From the NCBI GenBank assembly GCA_947176425.1, contig CAMWQV010000001.1, positions 1 to 49,794 of the forward strand: 49,794 nt of DNA, read 5' to 3'. Both the position numbers and the translations under genes were made by a program. Position 1 is the first letter of the stretch. Each line of letters opens with the position of its first letter. Under the pieces are notes generated by a model. It had not been told where the DNA came from, made no database searches, and saw only the letters and a program-made list of their open reading frames with translations. This document shows, one piece after another, positions 32,871-42,100 of this stretch. Source of the DNA: an uncultured Clostridia bacterium. Lineage in GTDB: Bacteria > Bacillota > Clostridia > Oscillospirales > Oscillospiraceae.

Positions 32871-33263
32871 TCAGAATTCGTCATCGAACGTAAATGTAAA
32901 CTCTACGCCCTCGTCCTTGCCCTTGGGCAGCATATTGCGGATGGCGCACAGGTTGCCATCTTCGTCGGCCAGCGCCGCCTCACTGATGACAGCTCCAACC
33001 AGCTCGTCCTCCGGCACGGTCACGGTATACCGGGCAGTGGTGGGAATAGGATAGGACGCACCGTCCACCGGGTATCGTCCCAGCTCCTGGTTCAGCTCGG
33101 TCTGGCTTGCGCTGGGGGTAAGCACTTCCCCGTTTTCGTCCACACCTCCGCTGCCCAGCACAACATACTTGATGGGTGACAGAGCGCTGATTGCCCCGCT
33201 GGTGATCTGACACAGGCTCTGCCTGCGGTAGTCGGTTACGACCGAATAATCGCTGTTTGCCAT
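32871..33263 (-). CDS. Tail fibre/tail-collar N-terminal protein
   Basis: 130 residues from ATG at 33263 (AAGGAGG about 10 nt upstream). It starts NSDYSVVTDYRRQSLCQIT, and contains IPTTARYTVTVPEDELVG, patterns typical of the N-terminal part of phage tail-collar or fibre proteins (DUF3751-like) that attach fibres to the baseplate. Here it is a separate small protein between gpI and the large fibre. Confidence 0.65.
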   Translation of the reverse strand: MANSDYSVVTDYRRQSLCQITSGAISALSPIKYVVLGSGGVDENGEVLTPSASQTELNQELGRYPVDGASYPIPTTARYTVTVPEDELVGAVISEAALADEDGNLCAIRNMLPKGKDEGVEFTFTFDDEF

Positions 33264-33265
33264 AA

Positions 33266-34705
33266 TTACAATTCCTCCTTGCTTATTTTCCCGAATGTAA
33301 AGCTGCCGTCGAATTTTCTCGCTCCATCGAATCTGACGCCGCTGTCTTCTAGCATCCCTTTGAAGTGGTATGTCTGGCGCACACTGGCGCGTAGCAGGAC
33401 CTTGCGCATCACACACCCGCCCGGGGCATTCCCGGCTTTCAGCGTCACACAACTGTCTACAAGCCCCGCCCGCTGCTCCAGGCCCTGGGCGTATACACCC
33501 GCTGAGACATTTTTAGGACCGGCTCTTGCCGGCTGTGTAAATGAGGCGCTTAGGGCGGTTTTGCTAAACCAGGTTCGCTCCGGCTCCTGGAAGGGATGTC
33601 CTTTCACTTTCAGGGCGGCAATTCCCGGCTTCTGGACCTGACTCCAGCCTCCAGCGGCAGAAAACATCCGCAGCGCCGGCGCGTCTTCCCGCTCCCGAAC
33701 GATACTGCGTGGAACCACTCTTCCGGTCAGCCGCTCCTGGTTTGGCGCAAGGAGATACACTCCCGCCGCAATGGCACGCGGGCCGGTTCTGCTCCGTGTC
33801 TGATGGACGATCCGGATAGATCCTGCCGATTGTCTCAGCGTTCCCGTCCGCTCCGGCGCGTAGGTCCGCACAATGAAGTCCACATACCGGGGCGCTCTGG
33901 GCCGCTGATCCAGCAGCCAGCTCCCATCCAGCTTATGGTTTCCGTCCAGCCGGACAAATCCGCCCATATTGTCAAAGGCATAGACACCCGCCCGCAGGCG
34001 CAGGGGAATCCGTTCTTCCGTCCGCACACCCAGCCCGCCTATGGCCTGGATAGCAGACGGACCGAACCGGTGGGGCATCCGCACCCTAGTCCTGATCTGG
34101 GTCCGCACCATCCACAGCCGCCCAGTGGCCTGATCCCGCAGCCTCACCCGGAAATTCCGGAAGATCAGCCGCTCTTCCTCTGTAATGGTGATGGGTGGGA
34201 GCTCATACCAAATGCGGTCCATGTGGGAGCGCAGATTTTTGTACCAGGCGATCCGCTCCAGCACCCGCTTGTGCTTGGCCGGCACATACTCCGCATCCAG
34301 TATCTTCACCTTGACGCGGAAGTGGTACGGTTCCCCTCCGTACTGAAACCACTCCTCCACCGACGCCCCCGGGTAAATTGCCGACAGCGCCGTCTCCACC
34401 GCCGCCTTGGTGCCCATCATCCGGTGGACCTTCCAACTTGTTTTCAGCGTCCGCCGCTTCTCTTCTGCCGTGTATTCTGGATCCCACCAGTCCACCTTGA
34501 AATCGCGGGCTAGGATATCCAGCAGCTCCTCGGGCAGCTCGTCGATGTTTGGAATCATGCGCACCCGGTCGATTTCCGCCACCCGTGCCGCCAGCGCCGC
34601 AGCGTCCGAAGACGCCAGCGCCATGATAGATGGGTCGTGGGTCAGAGCAGGCGGTACGATCAGCAGGAGGTTTTCTCTGGTGATTCCCAATCCGGAATCA
34701 TTCAT
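33266..34705 (-). CDS. Phage tail protein I (P2 gpI-like baseplate)
   Basis: 479 residues from ATG at 34705 (GGAGGG about 8 nt upstream; overlaps the end of the J gene by 8 nt). The N-terminal 200 residues match P2 gpI: LASSDAAALAARVAEIDRV, IPNIDELPEELLDILARDFK and VETALSAIYPGA. The C-terminal half has repeated R..R.R.GPRAI segments, i.e. SAIQAIGGLGV, RTGPRAIAAGVYL, RAGPKNVSAGVYA, which look like duplicated small domains. Baseplate assembly. Confidence 0.85.
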   Translation of the reverse strand: MNDSGLGITRENLLLIVPPALTHDPSIMALASSDAAALAARVAEIDRVRMIPNIDELPEELLDILARDFKVDWWDPEYTAEEKRRTLKTSWKVHRMMGTKAAVETALSAIYPGASVEEWFQYGGEPYHFRVKVKILDAEYVPAKHKRVLERIAWYKNLRSHMDRIWYELPPITITEEERLIFRNFRVRLRDQATGRLWMVRTQIRTRVRMPHRFGPSAIQAIGGLGVRTEERIPLRLRAGVYAFDNMGGFVRLDGNHKLDGSWLLDQRPRAPRYVDFIVRTYAPERTGTLRQSAGSIRIVHQTRSRTGPRAIAAGVYLLAPNQERLTGRVVPRSIVREREDAPALRMFSAAGGWSQVQKPGIAALKVKGHPFQEPERTWFSKTALSASFTQPARAGPKNVSAGVYAQGLEQRAGLVDSCVTLKAGNAPGGCVMRKVLLRASVRQTYHFKGMLEDSGVRFDGARKFDGSFTFGKISKEEL

Positions 34706-35834
34706 CCTCGTACCCTCCATTGATGATTTCCGGGAGGCCAGACAGCCGCGCAAGCTGGGGCGCGTCTTTCCCGCTGCCGTCTTTCAGCGATGTAAATGCG
34801 GGCTCGATCAGATCCACCCGCTTGATGCCGGTCTCCATCAGCATGGCGATCAGCCGGGACGGATTGATGTCCCGCCCCAGCTTCGCGCATTGCCAGGCGG
34901 TGTATTGCTCCACCTTGTCGCGTACCGCCGCCTCCAGCTCCCCGGCACTGACCGCGGCGTCCTCCTGCGTGTAGTAGGTAAAGCGCACATGGTAGTCCAC
35001 ATTCTCCGGATCCTCCACGGAAACAAGATCGGTCAGCGGGCGTACATCATCGGCGCTGCACGCCGCCAATACCCGCTCCTTCATTTCCTCTGTGGCTGGG
35101 GTCCCATCGTCCATCAGGACATACAGTTTCACTACGCCCGGCGTTGGGGACGCCGCGATCACGTCCGCGATCTCGGTGCTGACCTGCTTGGCAAAGTAGA
35201 TGTACCCGCCCCGCGCTCCGGCGCAGCTGTAGCCGTCCATGGACAGACGCAGCAGATCGTAAAATTCTTCGTCCGTGGCCTCGTCTGCTCCGCCGTCCGA
35301 TTCGGTCAGGTTTTCGCAGGAGAGGAAATAGGCGAACGGGTCAACGATGGAATTGATCTGCCCTTCCACATATCCGTTTCCCTGCTTCCCGGCGGTCTGA
35401 CACTGGACCTTTGTATCTGCGTAATCTTTTCCGATATCCACGTACACGTCTGCAAGCGTTTCCCACACAAGTGTCTTTCCCGCATCCGTTACACGGGTCC
35501 CCTTCGGGATCAGCACAGCGAACGCCTGCGGCTCGGAAATAGTGAAGCGCATGGTGCAGGTCGCGGCCTTGGCTGGGGGACGCTCCTGCGTGTAGAACAG
35601 CTCCGCCAGTGCGTCCAGATTTTCCCCCACCGCCCGGCTGGGGATATTCTGGTTCCCCGTGTAGTTGGTCAGCACTCGCTCCAGGACGATTGCCTCCGCC
35701 ATCCAATGGATGAATTGATTCTCCGGGCTGGCTGGCCGCACGGTAACATCCATAATCTCCTCATACATGGCCGTCAGCCATATAATGATGTCCTCCGGGT
35801 CCGTGGGGATAAATTTGTACTCCGACCGACTCAT
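34698..35834 (-). CDS. Baseplate J family protein (gpJ-like)
   Basis: 378 residues, with LDALAELFYTQERPP, AFAVLIPKGTRVTD, then YILSC-type and DEEFYDLLRLSMDGYSCAGA segments characteristic of baseplate_J proteins, followed by the V-EDPENVDYHVRFTYYT region. A wedge component of the contractile baseplate. It overlaps the gp25-like gene by 4 nt. Confidence 0.92.
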   Translation of the reverse strand: MSRSEYKFIPTDPEDIIIWLTAMYEEIMDVTVRPASPENQFIHWMAEAIVLERVLTNYTGNQNIPSRAVGENLDALAELFYTQERPPAKAATCTMRFTISEPQAFAVLIPKGTRVTDAGKTLVWETLADVYVDIGKDYADTKVQCQTAGKQGNGYVEGQINSIVDPFAYFLSCENLTESDGGADEATDEEFYDLLRLSMDGYSCAGARGGYIYFAKQVSTEIADVIAASPTPGVVKLYVLMDDGTPATEEMKERVLAACSADDVRPLTDLVSVEDPENVDYHVRFTYYTQEDAAVSAGELEAAVRDKVEQYTAWQCAKLGRDINPSRLIAMLMETGIKRVDLIEPAFTSLKDGSGKDAPQLARLSGLPEIINGGYEDE

Positions 35835-36160
35835 GCTGAATCACCTGCCTTAATTTCGATTTGCACCGTAAAGCTCAGTTTTCCCGGGCTGGACGGATCA
35901 AAGAAGAGGGTCATATCCTTGAATACCGCCCGGGGCTCCCATTCCTCGATTGCTTCCCGCACCGGGATAACCGCCATGTTTTTTGCCACGTTCATTGGCT
36001 TATCGAGAAAGCTCATGTCCAAACCAAAACTCCGGTCCATAGGGACGCTTCCCTTCGGCGTTGACAGGATAATAGCCACATTGCGCAGGATTTCCTTGAC
36101 TTCGTTTTCTTCGTTCAGACGGATATTCGCAAGGTCTGCGGCTGAAACGGTGTACTCCAT
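35831..36160 (-). CDS. GPW/gp25 family baseplate wedge protein
   Basis: 109 residues. The pattern IRLNEENEVKEILRNVAIIL, then STPKGSVPMDRSFGLD and AIEEWEPRAVFKDM is the gp25/gpW family, a lysozyme-like structural wedge protein. Usual length for the family. Confidence 0.92.
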   Translation of the reverse strand: MEYTVSAADLANIRLNEENEVKEILRNVAIILSTPKGSVPMDRSFGLDMSFLDKPMNVAKNMAVIPVREAIEEWEPRAVFKDMTLFFDPSSPGKLSFTVQIEIKAGDSA

Positions 36161-36172
36161 CGCTGCGCCTCC

Positions 36173-36835
36173 TCAATTCGGTATGGTGAGCACCTGCCCT
36201 GGATAGATCAGGTTGGGATTTTTCCCGATCACGTTCCGGTTGGCATCATAAATTTTTCTGTACTGCGCACCGCTGCCGTAGAATTTTTTTGCAATACCCC
36301 AAAGGCAATCTCCCTTTTTGACGGTGTAGGTTGTCTCGCTGGACGTGCCCCCTCCGCTGGTGTTGACTGCCGCCGGTGCTTGTGCAGGGGGCTTGCTGGC
36401 GCTGCTGGTGTTCTGATCTTCCCCTTTCAGGTATTCCAGCAGCTCCACCGATACTTCCACGACATACATATCCCCGACTTTATCAGTGTAATCTATCTTG
36501 GTTTCATGGGACTTTATGGTCCAGCGGTACTTTCCATATGCTTTCCCGCCAATCACCAGTCCCAACGCCTCACCGTTCCGCTCATAGTCAAAAATCTTGA
36601 CTACCTCTTTCAGCGGGTCAACGCCCAGTGCCGTTGTCAGAAGGATGTCAAACGAAAAGCGGTCCGGGTCCAGTCCGGTAAATTCGGTCAGCGCATGGGT
36701 GGCGTGCCGCTTATGGGTGGTATATTGAGCCGACCCGCTCCACTGCATATTTTTAGGGGTACGGAACACCTCACTGGATACGACAAATTGAATCCCATCG
36801 TCCGCGCTTTTCCCCAGGTATCCAATCAGCGCCAA
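36173..36835 (-). CDS. LysM-containing tail protein (XkdP/gp53-like)
   Basis: 220 residues. The N-terminal 150 residues contain the tail-hub pattern FELDPDRFSFDILLTTALGVD-like segment (FTGLDPDRFSFDILL, GVDPLKEVVKIFDYE). The C-terminal LysM domain reads TYTVKKGDCLWGIAKKFYG then YPGQVLTIPN. Such proteins join baseplate hub and tail tube and may touch peptidoglycan. Confidence 0.82.
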   Translation of the reverse strand: MALIGYLGKSADDGIQFVVSSEVFRTPKNMQWSGSAQYTTHKRHATHALTEFTGLDPDRFSFDILLTTALGVDPLKEVVKIFDYERNGEALGLVIGGKAYGKYRWTIKSHETKIDYTDKVGDMYVVEVSVELLEYLKGEDQNTSSASKPPAQAPAAVNTSGGGTSSETTYTVKKGDCLWGIAKKFYGSGAQYRKIYDANRNVIGKNPNLIYPGQVLTIPN

Positions 36836-37152
36836 GACGGTACACCTCCCAAAATCACCCCGTCCCCATTGAATATGGGGAAATACAGCACCAGTACCAG
36901 GTCATTGACCTTCGGCATATAGGGCTTGATAATCAAATCATGCTTGTGGCGCGCAAACGCCGCGTCCCCACTGCCGCCCGCTTCATACTCCGTACGCTGA
37001 GGCGTGCCATAACCTGGTATGCAGTCCTGCGTGATCAGCACCGGAAGCCAGTCCGACTCAATCTCCAGGGCGTCGAACCACACCTTTGCAATACGTTTGT
37101 CATTGTTTACGGCGGTCACTTTTCCTTCCCGCGCGATGTCCTCTATCTGCAT
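36826..37152 (-). CDS. gpV-like baseplate spike/hub protein
   Basis: 108 residues with the OB-like gpV/gp5 pattern: VTAVNNDKRIAKVWFDAL, LPVLITQD, PKVNDLVLVLYFP and GVILGGVP. It lacks the C-terminal spike beta-helix of full gpV. It overlaps the LysM gene by 10 nt. Position between gpD-like and LysM genes agrees. Confidence 0.75.
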   Translation of the reverse strand: MQIEDIAREGKVTAVNNDKRIAKVWFDALEIESDWLPVLITQDCIPGYGTPQRTEYEAGGSGDAAFARHKHDLIIKPYMPKVNDLVLVLYFPIFNGDGVILGGVPSWR

Positions 37153-38195
37153 CAGTAGTCCAGCACCTTCCGTATTTTGATTTGTGTGGTGTAGCCTCCG
37201 CTTCCTACCGTGTGCACAGCCTGTGTGACGATGTACTTTCCATCCCAGCCGCCCCAGCCCTTGAGCTGGACCGTAACGCCGGCCACAAGTCCAACGTCAC
37301 CCGGCAGTGTGAATACGGCGGTTTTCGCCAGTTTGTTGTGCAGGCGCAGATGTTTCTTCGCCAGCGTCTGCGCTTCCCCGACGCTCCCTACCTTAGCCGT
37401 GACCTCCAGGCATTGATCTCCGGAAACGCTGCTGTCCTCCGCCGTCCCTTCGATACACTTCCCTGTGTGCGGATCCATATAGCGGACGCGGCACTTTGCG
37501 TACTGCGTATCCGCTGATCCGGAGTGCAGCTTGTACTTGATGTACCCGCCCTTGGCTCCCTTCGCGATGGTGAGGACCGGCGGTTTCGCCTCGTATTCCG
37601 CCTGGTCGTACAGCACAAGTTTCCCGTCCGTAACCTTGATGGAGATACCGGCGTCCTGGCACAGCTTCCGCAGAAACGCAATGTCGCTCTGTCTGGTCTG
37701 CTCCACCCGGTCATAGGACGGGTTTGTTTTGGATTCATACAGACAGGTCATGCCGCCACCGGCCGCAATTTCCGACGCGATGCCGGACAGCTTACAGTTC
37801 TTCCACACCTTGGATTTCTTGGTCTGGCGCAGGTCAGAGGAAAACGCAAGGCTGGCGGAGCTGATCGTCACCGTGGCCGGCGGGCCGGAGGCGTCCACGC
37901 TGTCCAGCTCAAACGCCCCCGTTTTCAGCTTCCCCGCTTTCTTCCAGTTTTCCGGCTTGATCGTCGCGTTGATGGACAGCTTGCCTCCAGCGGCGGCTTC
38001 CACCGCCTCTGTCAGCCACTTTTCCTGCCACACCCCGTCCCGGTCCTGCACAACGATTTTCAGATCGTCGGCCAGGTCGTCCGTGTCGTCGGTGTAGACA
38101 AGGCTCAGGAGATAGGGACGGATATTCTCTGTAATATCCGTCCCGCCGAACATAAGGTCAACCGATGTCCGCCGGGCCAGCACTTTTTCTACCAT
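37152..38195 (-). CDS. gpD-like late control/tail hub protein (XkdQ-like)
   Basis: 347 residues from ATG at 38195 (GAGAGG about 8 nt upstream). Matches phage late control D/hub proteins: VDLMFGGTDITENIRPYLLS, RQSDIAFLRKLCQDAGISI, KLVLYDQAEYEA, EAQTLAKKHLRLHNK. It forms the hub under the spike. Its start lies next to an insertion of hicAB on the other strand. Confidence 0.88.
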   Translation of the reverse strand: MVEKVLARRTSVDLMFGGTDITENIRPYLLSLVYTDDTDDLADDLKIVVQDRDGVWQEKWLTEAVEAAAGGKLSINATIKPENWKKAGKLKTGAFELDSVDASGPPATVTISSASLAFSSDLRQTKKSKVWKNCKLSGIASEIAAGGGMTCLYESKTNPSYDRVEQTRQSDIAFLRKLCQDAGISIKVTDGKLVLYDQAEYEAKPPVLTIAKGAKGGYIKYKLHSGSADTQYAKCRVRYMDPHTGKCIEGTAEDSSVSGDQCLEVTAKVGSVGEAQTLAKKHLRLHNKLAKTAVFTLPGDVGLVAGVTVQLKGWGGWDGKYIVTQAVHTVGSGGYTTQIKIRKVLDY

Positions 38196-38218
38196 ATTGC
38201 TACCTCTCAAAATATTTT

Positions 38219-38267
38219 ACACAATTTTGTGTATACCTCTTGACTTTTGCGCAAAGTTGTGTATAAT
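38219..38267 (+). promoter_or_regulatory. Promoter and operator of hicAB copy 2
   Basis: TTGACT (38240-38245), 16 bp, TATAAT (38262-38267). An ACACAA/TTGTGT inverted repeat lies at 38220-38233, and TTTGCGCAAA in the spacer, both likely HicB sites. Confidence 0.6.
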
Positions 38268-38289
38268 TAAAATTGTCAGGAGGAATCAT

Positions 38290-38502
38290 ATGAACCCACG
38301 AAAAGAAACAATCACGCTTTTAGGAGAACACGGATTCATTTTCGCAAGGCATGGAAGCAACCACGATATTTTTTTCAATCCAACAACAAAGGTCACAATT
38401 CCTGTAAAACGGCATGACTTTGACGAGGACGATATGCGGTACATCCTGAAAGAAGCAAAAATCAACCACAGAAAGACTGGCAAGCGGAAGGGCGGCAAAT
38501 AG
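38290..38502 (+). CDS. hicA: HicA toxin, copy 2
   Basis: 70 residues from ATG at 38290 (CAGGAGG about 6 nt upstream). Pattern ITLLGEHGFIFARHGSNHDI with the catalytic His, then VTIPVKRHDFDEDDMRYILK. Different from copy 1 in sequence, so acquired independently. Toxin of a module inserted in the tail operon between gpD and gpX. Confidence 0.88.
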   Translation: MNPRKETITLLGEHGFIFARHGSNHDIFFNPTTKVTIPVKRHDFDEDDMRYILKEAKINHRKTGKRKGGK

Positions 38503-38537
38503 CCCTTCCGCCCCAATAAGAACAAGGAGGTCACCCT

Positions 38538-38924
38538 ATGCGCTATACCTATACTGCAGTAATTACCCAAGAGGACAGCAAATACTATGCCCGTGTCCCT
38601 GACGTCGCTGGCTGTGTTACCACTGGACACAGCATCGAGGACGCTGTACTCCAAATTACAGATGCTTTGAGTGGATGCCTTGTTGTCTGGGAGGACGCAG
38701 GGCTCTCCATCCCGGAGGCAACTCCGCAATCCGGCATTTCTCACGGTGCAAAAGATATTTTGACACTGGTAAGCGTTGATACCATTGCCTACCGGGCACA
38801 GACGGATACCCGTGCGGTGCGGAAAAATGTTTCAATTCCCGCCTGGATGGCGGCTATGGCTGAGCGGCGCGGAATCAACTGCTCCAAAGTTCTGCAAGAC
38901 GCTCTTGCACAACAGCTCTCCTGA
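38538..38924 (+). CDS. hicB: HicB antitoxin, copy 2
   Basis: 128 residues. HicB-fold N-terminus (YYARVPDVAGCVTTGHSIED) and C-terminal ribbon-helix-helix (VRKNVSIPAWMAAMAERRGI). Co-transcribed with hicA copy 2, 35 nt downstream. Confidence 0.88.
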   Translation: MRYTYTAVITQEDSKYYARVPDVAGCVTTGHSIEDAVLQITDALSGCLVVWEDAGLSIPEATPQSGISHGAKDILTLVSVDTIAYRAQTDTRAVRKNVSIPAWMAAMAERRGINCSKVLQDALAQQLS

Positions 38925-38928
38925 TAAA

Positions 38929-38956
38929 CCGCCCCGATTTGCCGGGGCGGCTTTTT
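38929..38956 (+). terminator. Terminator of hicAB copy 2
   Basis: Stem CCGCCCCG/CGGGGCGG, loop ATTTGC, C then five T. The hairpin is symmetric, so it may also act on minus-strand transcripts and insulate the tail operon. Confidence 0.75.
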
Positions 38957-39166
38957 CTACCGCTTCCATGGGGGGAGATTCCAACTGGCCTGCTCTGTGA
39001 TTTCTGGCAGACGCAGCGTGATCCCCGCCCGAAAAATGAGCGTTCCAGCGTATTCCAGGTTTGCACTGATCAGCTGGTCGGTATAGCTAGTGCTGCCCAG
39101 CTGCTTATGCGCGATCATGTCCCAGGTATCGCCCTGAGTGGTTTTATAGGTCGATGCTGCCATCAT
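38957..39166 (-). CDS. Tail protein X (gpX-like, LysM fold)
   Basis: 69 residues: TYKTTQGDTWDMIAHKQLGS, then LISANLEYAGTLIFRAGITL and LPEI. This is the P2 gpX family, a LysM-like tail completion protein, at its usual size. It lies 9 nt after the tape-measure stop. Confidence 0.88.
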   Translation of the reverse strand: MMAASTYKTTQGDTWDMIAHKQLGSTSYTDQLISANLEYAGTLIFRAGITLRLPEITEQASWNLPPWKR

Positions 39167-39175
39167 CCGGTCCCC

Positions 39176-42100
39176 CTATACCAAAGCGCGCCGCATTGCA
39201 TCGGCATCCCTGTCCTCCAGGACATCCACGACCCGATCCACAATATCGTCCGCGAACTCCCGCAGGTCCTGAACCGTTTCCTGGGTGGCGCTGCCCCCGA
39301 TCTGGAACGTCACCTGAACAGGACCGGCGGCAACCCGGGAGCCCCCGCCAGCGGCCAGCTTTGCGGAAACCGCAGGCTCCGCTTTGGCTTGCAGCGCGGA
39401 TGTCTGTGCAGCATTCAGCACCTTCTCGCCGCCATTGAAGAACATCAGTTCCGGACCGTTCTCGCCCACCATGGCCCAGCCGGGCTGCGCGTCCTCCGTC
39501 CCGCTGGCATAGCCGCGGCGGGGACGGTTTTTGTCCAGTACGCGATTGCTGTAGGACACAGGTCCCATGGAATTGAATGCAGCGAGAGCAATCGTTTGAT
39601 AGCCAGACTGCACCTGGGGCAACATATCGTTCACTGCGTTGATATAGCCCTGAATGGTGGCTCGTCCCGCTTCTATGGCCTCGTCGCTCAGGTCCATGGC
39701 CTCAATGTCTGCGGCAAGCTCCTGCTGCAGCTCGTCCATTTGGTTGGAGAAATCTGTTTTCAGGTCCGCTATGCTCTGAGAGGCATCCGATTGAGCCTGC
39801 TGCAGCTCCTGCCAGTTTTCCACCATGGCCGCAAGGTCTTTATCGCTGGCGCTGGCCATACCCGCAATCGCGTTTACGCTGTCCGTACTCCCATCGGCAA
39901 AGCTGGCAATCACATCGCCTAGACCTTCAATATCAGCTGTCCGCTCCCGCAGGGATTCCAGATTTTGATTGTAGTTGTCCCAATAGGTGATCTGGCTCTC
40001 CAAGGCGCTGTTGATGCTCCCGGCACTGGTAGCAACCACCTTGTCCGCTTCATCCCAAAGGGCATACTGCCCCTGAATGGATTCCAGGGCCGCATTGTAG
40101 GCATCGTTATAGGCCTCTGCAAGCCCTGCTATCCGCTCGGCGGTCGTTTCAATGACCCCTTGCAGCTCCTGGGTCTGCCGGGCGGCCTCGGCCTCCGCTT
40201 CGGTCTGCGCCCCGGTCACGCCGGTGAGGCGTTCATACGCTTCCTGGGTGTCATTCAGCACTGCTTCCGCTTCCGCAAGCGCCTCGTTATCCTTTTCTAC
40301 GGCCTCGGTGTAAGTCCTGACCGCATCAACAGCGTCAAGCATTTCGCTGTTGTAGCCAAGTAGGGCGTCCTGCAGCTGGTAATACTCCGCCTGCTCCTCA
40401 TTGGTCAAAGCAGCGCCTTTGCTTTCCAGCTCGTTCATCCGCGCCAGGCCGGCCTCTCTGGCCTTCTCTATTTTTTCCAGCTTGATTTCGGCCTCAGTGA
40501 GCTTGAGGGAGTTGGCGGCTGATTCCGTCATGACCTCGTTGTACTGGCCCATCACGCCATTCATGTACTCCTGGTACGCCTGCGCTTCGGACTTCTTTTT
40601 CCATGCCTCGGTCTGGCTGCGCAGGGCCTCGGTGCCGCCCTCAATCGCGCCGGTTTCCAGGTTCACATATTCGGTCAGCTCCGGCAGAGCATTGCAGAGC
40701 AGAGACAGCGTATTGAGGTAGGCGCGGCTGTGCTCATCGGAGGCGTCGGTCCCCTCGCCCAGCTCCTCCAGCTTGGCGATATAGGTTTCCGCCGCCTGTG
40801 CCACGGCAAGGGTCTGGTTTGCTGTCTGATTATAGGCGGCGCCAGCATCGTCCATGGCGTCCTTCATGTCACGGGTGGCCTCTGTCAGCTCTTTCACAGC
40901 GGGCCCGCCGTCATTGGCGGCAGTGACCAGCCCCACCACTGCGGCGGTCAGGCCCGCCACAGCGGCGGCTCCGCCCAGGATCGCGCCCGCCGGTCCGGTG
41001 AACAGCGCCGCAACATTAAGGGCTTGAAATACCTTCATGGCGGCGCTTGCCCCAGTGATGGCTACCGTGGCGGCCCCCATTGCTCCGGTAAAGGTCATCA
41101 CACCTTTGACCAAAGCAGGATGCTCCTGCACAAATTCGTTGACCCAAGTGAGTACATCGGTGCCGATCTCAGCCGCCCTGCGCAGTTCCGGATTGAACTC
41201 CTCCCCGATGGTGGTTCTCAGCGCATCCCAGGCGGAGTTCATCAGGGTCAGCTGGCCGTTCAGATTGTCCAGCTTGACCGCCGCCATGCGCTGGGCCGCG
41301 CCGGTGCAATTGTCAATGCTGAGGGCCAGGGAAGAAAAATCCTCCTCAGTGGCATTGAGAATAGCCAGCAGGCCGTTGTATCCGCGCTGCCCCGCCAGGG
41401 CCATGGCGTTGTTCACCCGTTCGGCCTCGGTCATCTCCATGAACACGTCCCGCAGCTCCTCTATGGTTTCCATGAAGTTCTTCATAGTACCATCCGCTTT
41501 GATCGCTGTGAAATCATATTCACCAAAGGCCGCGCCGGTCAGGGTGACACCCTCCAGCAGGCCGTTGAAGGTGTTCTTCAATGCCGTGCCGGCGATGCTG
41601 CCCTTAACACCGGCATTGGCCATGAGGCCCACAGCCACGGCTACATCTTCGATGTTGTAGCCCAAAGCTCCGGCGATGCTGGCCGATTGCTTGAACGTCT
41701 CGCCCATAATGCTGACGTTGGTATTGGAGTTGGTAGCCGCCGCCGCCAAAACATCCGCAAAATGAGCTGTATCCGACGCAGCCAGGCCAAAGGCGGTCAA
41801 GTTGTCGGTGACGATATCACTGACCATCGCCAGGTCTTCACCGGAGGCCGCAGCGAGCTGGATCACACCGTCCATGCCGGACATCATCTGCTGTGCATTC
41901 CAGCCGGCCATTGCCATATACCCCATGGCGTCGGCGCTCTCTTTGGCGGTAAACTTGGTAGTTGCGCCCAGCTCCTTGGCCTCCGCCGTCAGAGCCGCCA
42001 TCTCCTGAGCATTGGCTTGAGACAGCGCCTCCACGGTGGACATGGCTTCCTCAAAGTCGCCAGCGACTCCGACGCACTCCAGAAAGGCGTCCGTGATCTC

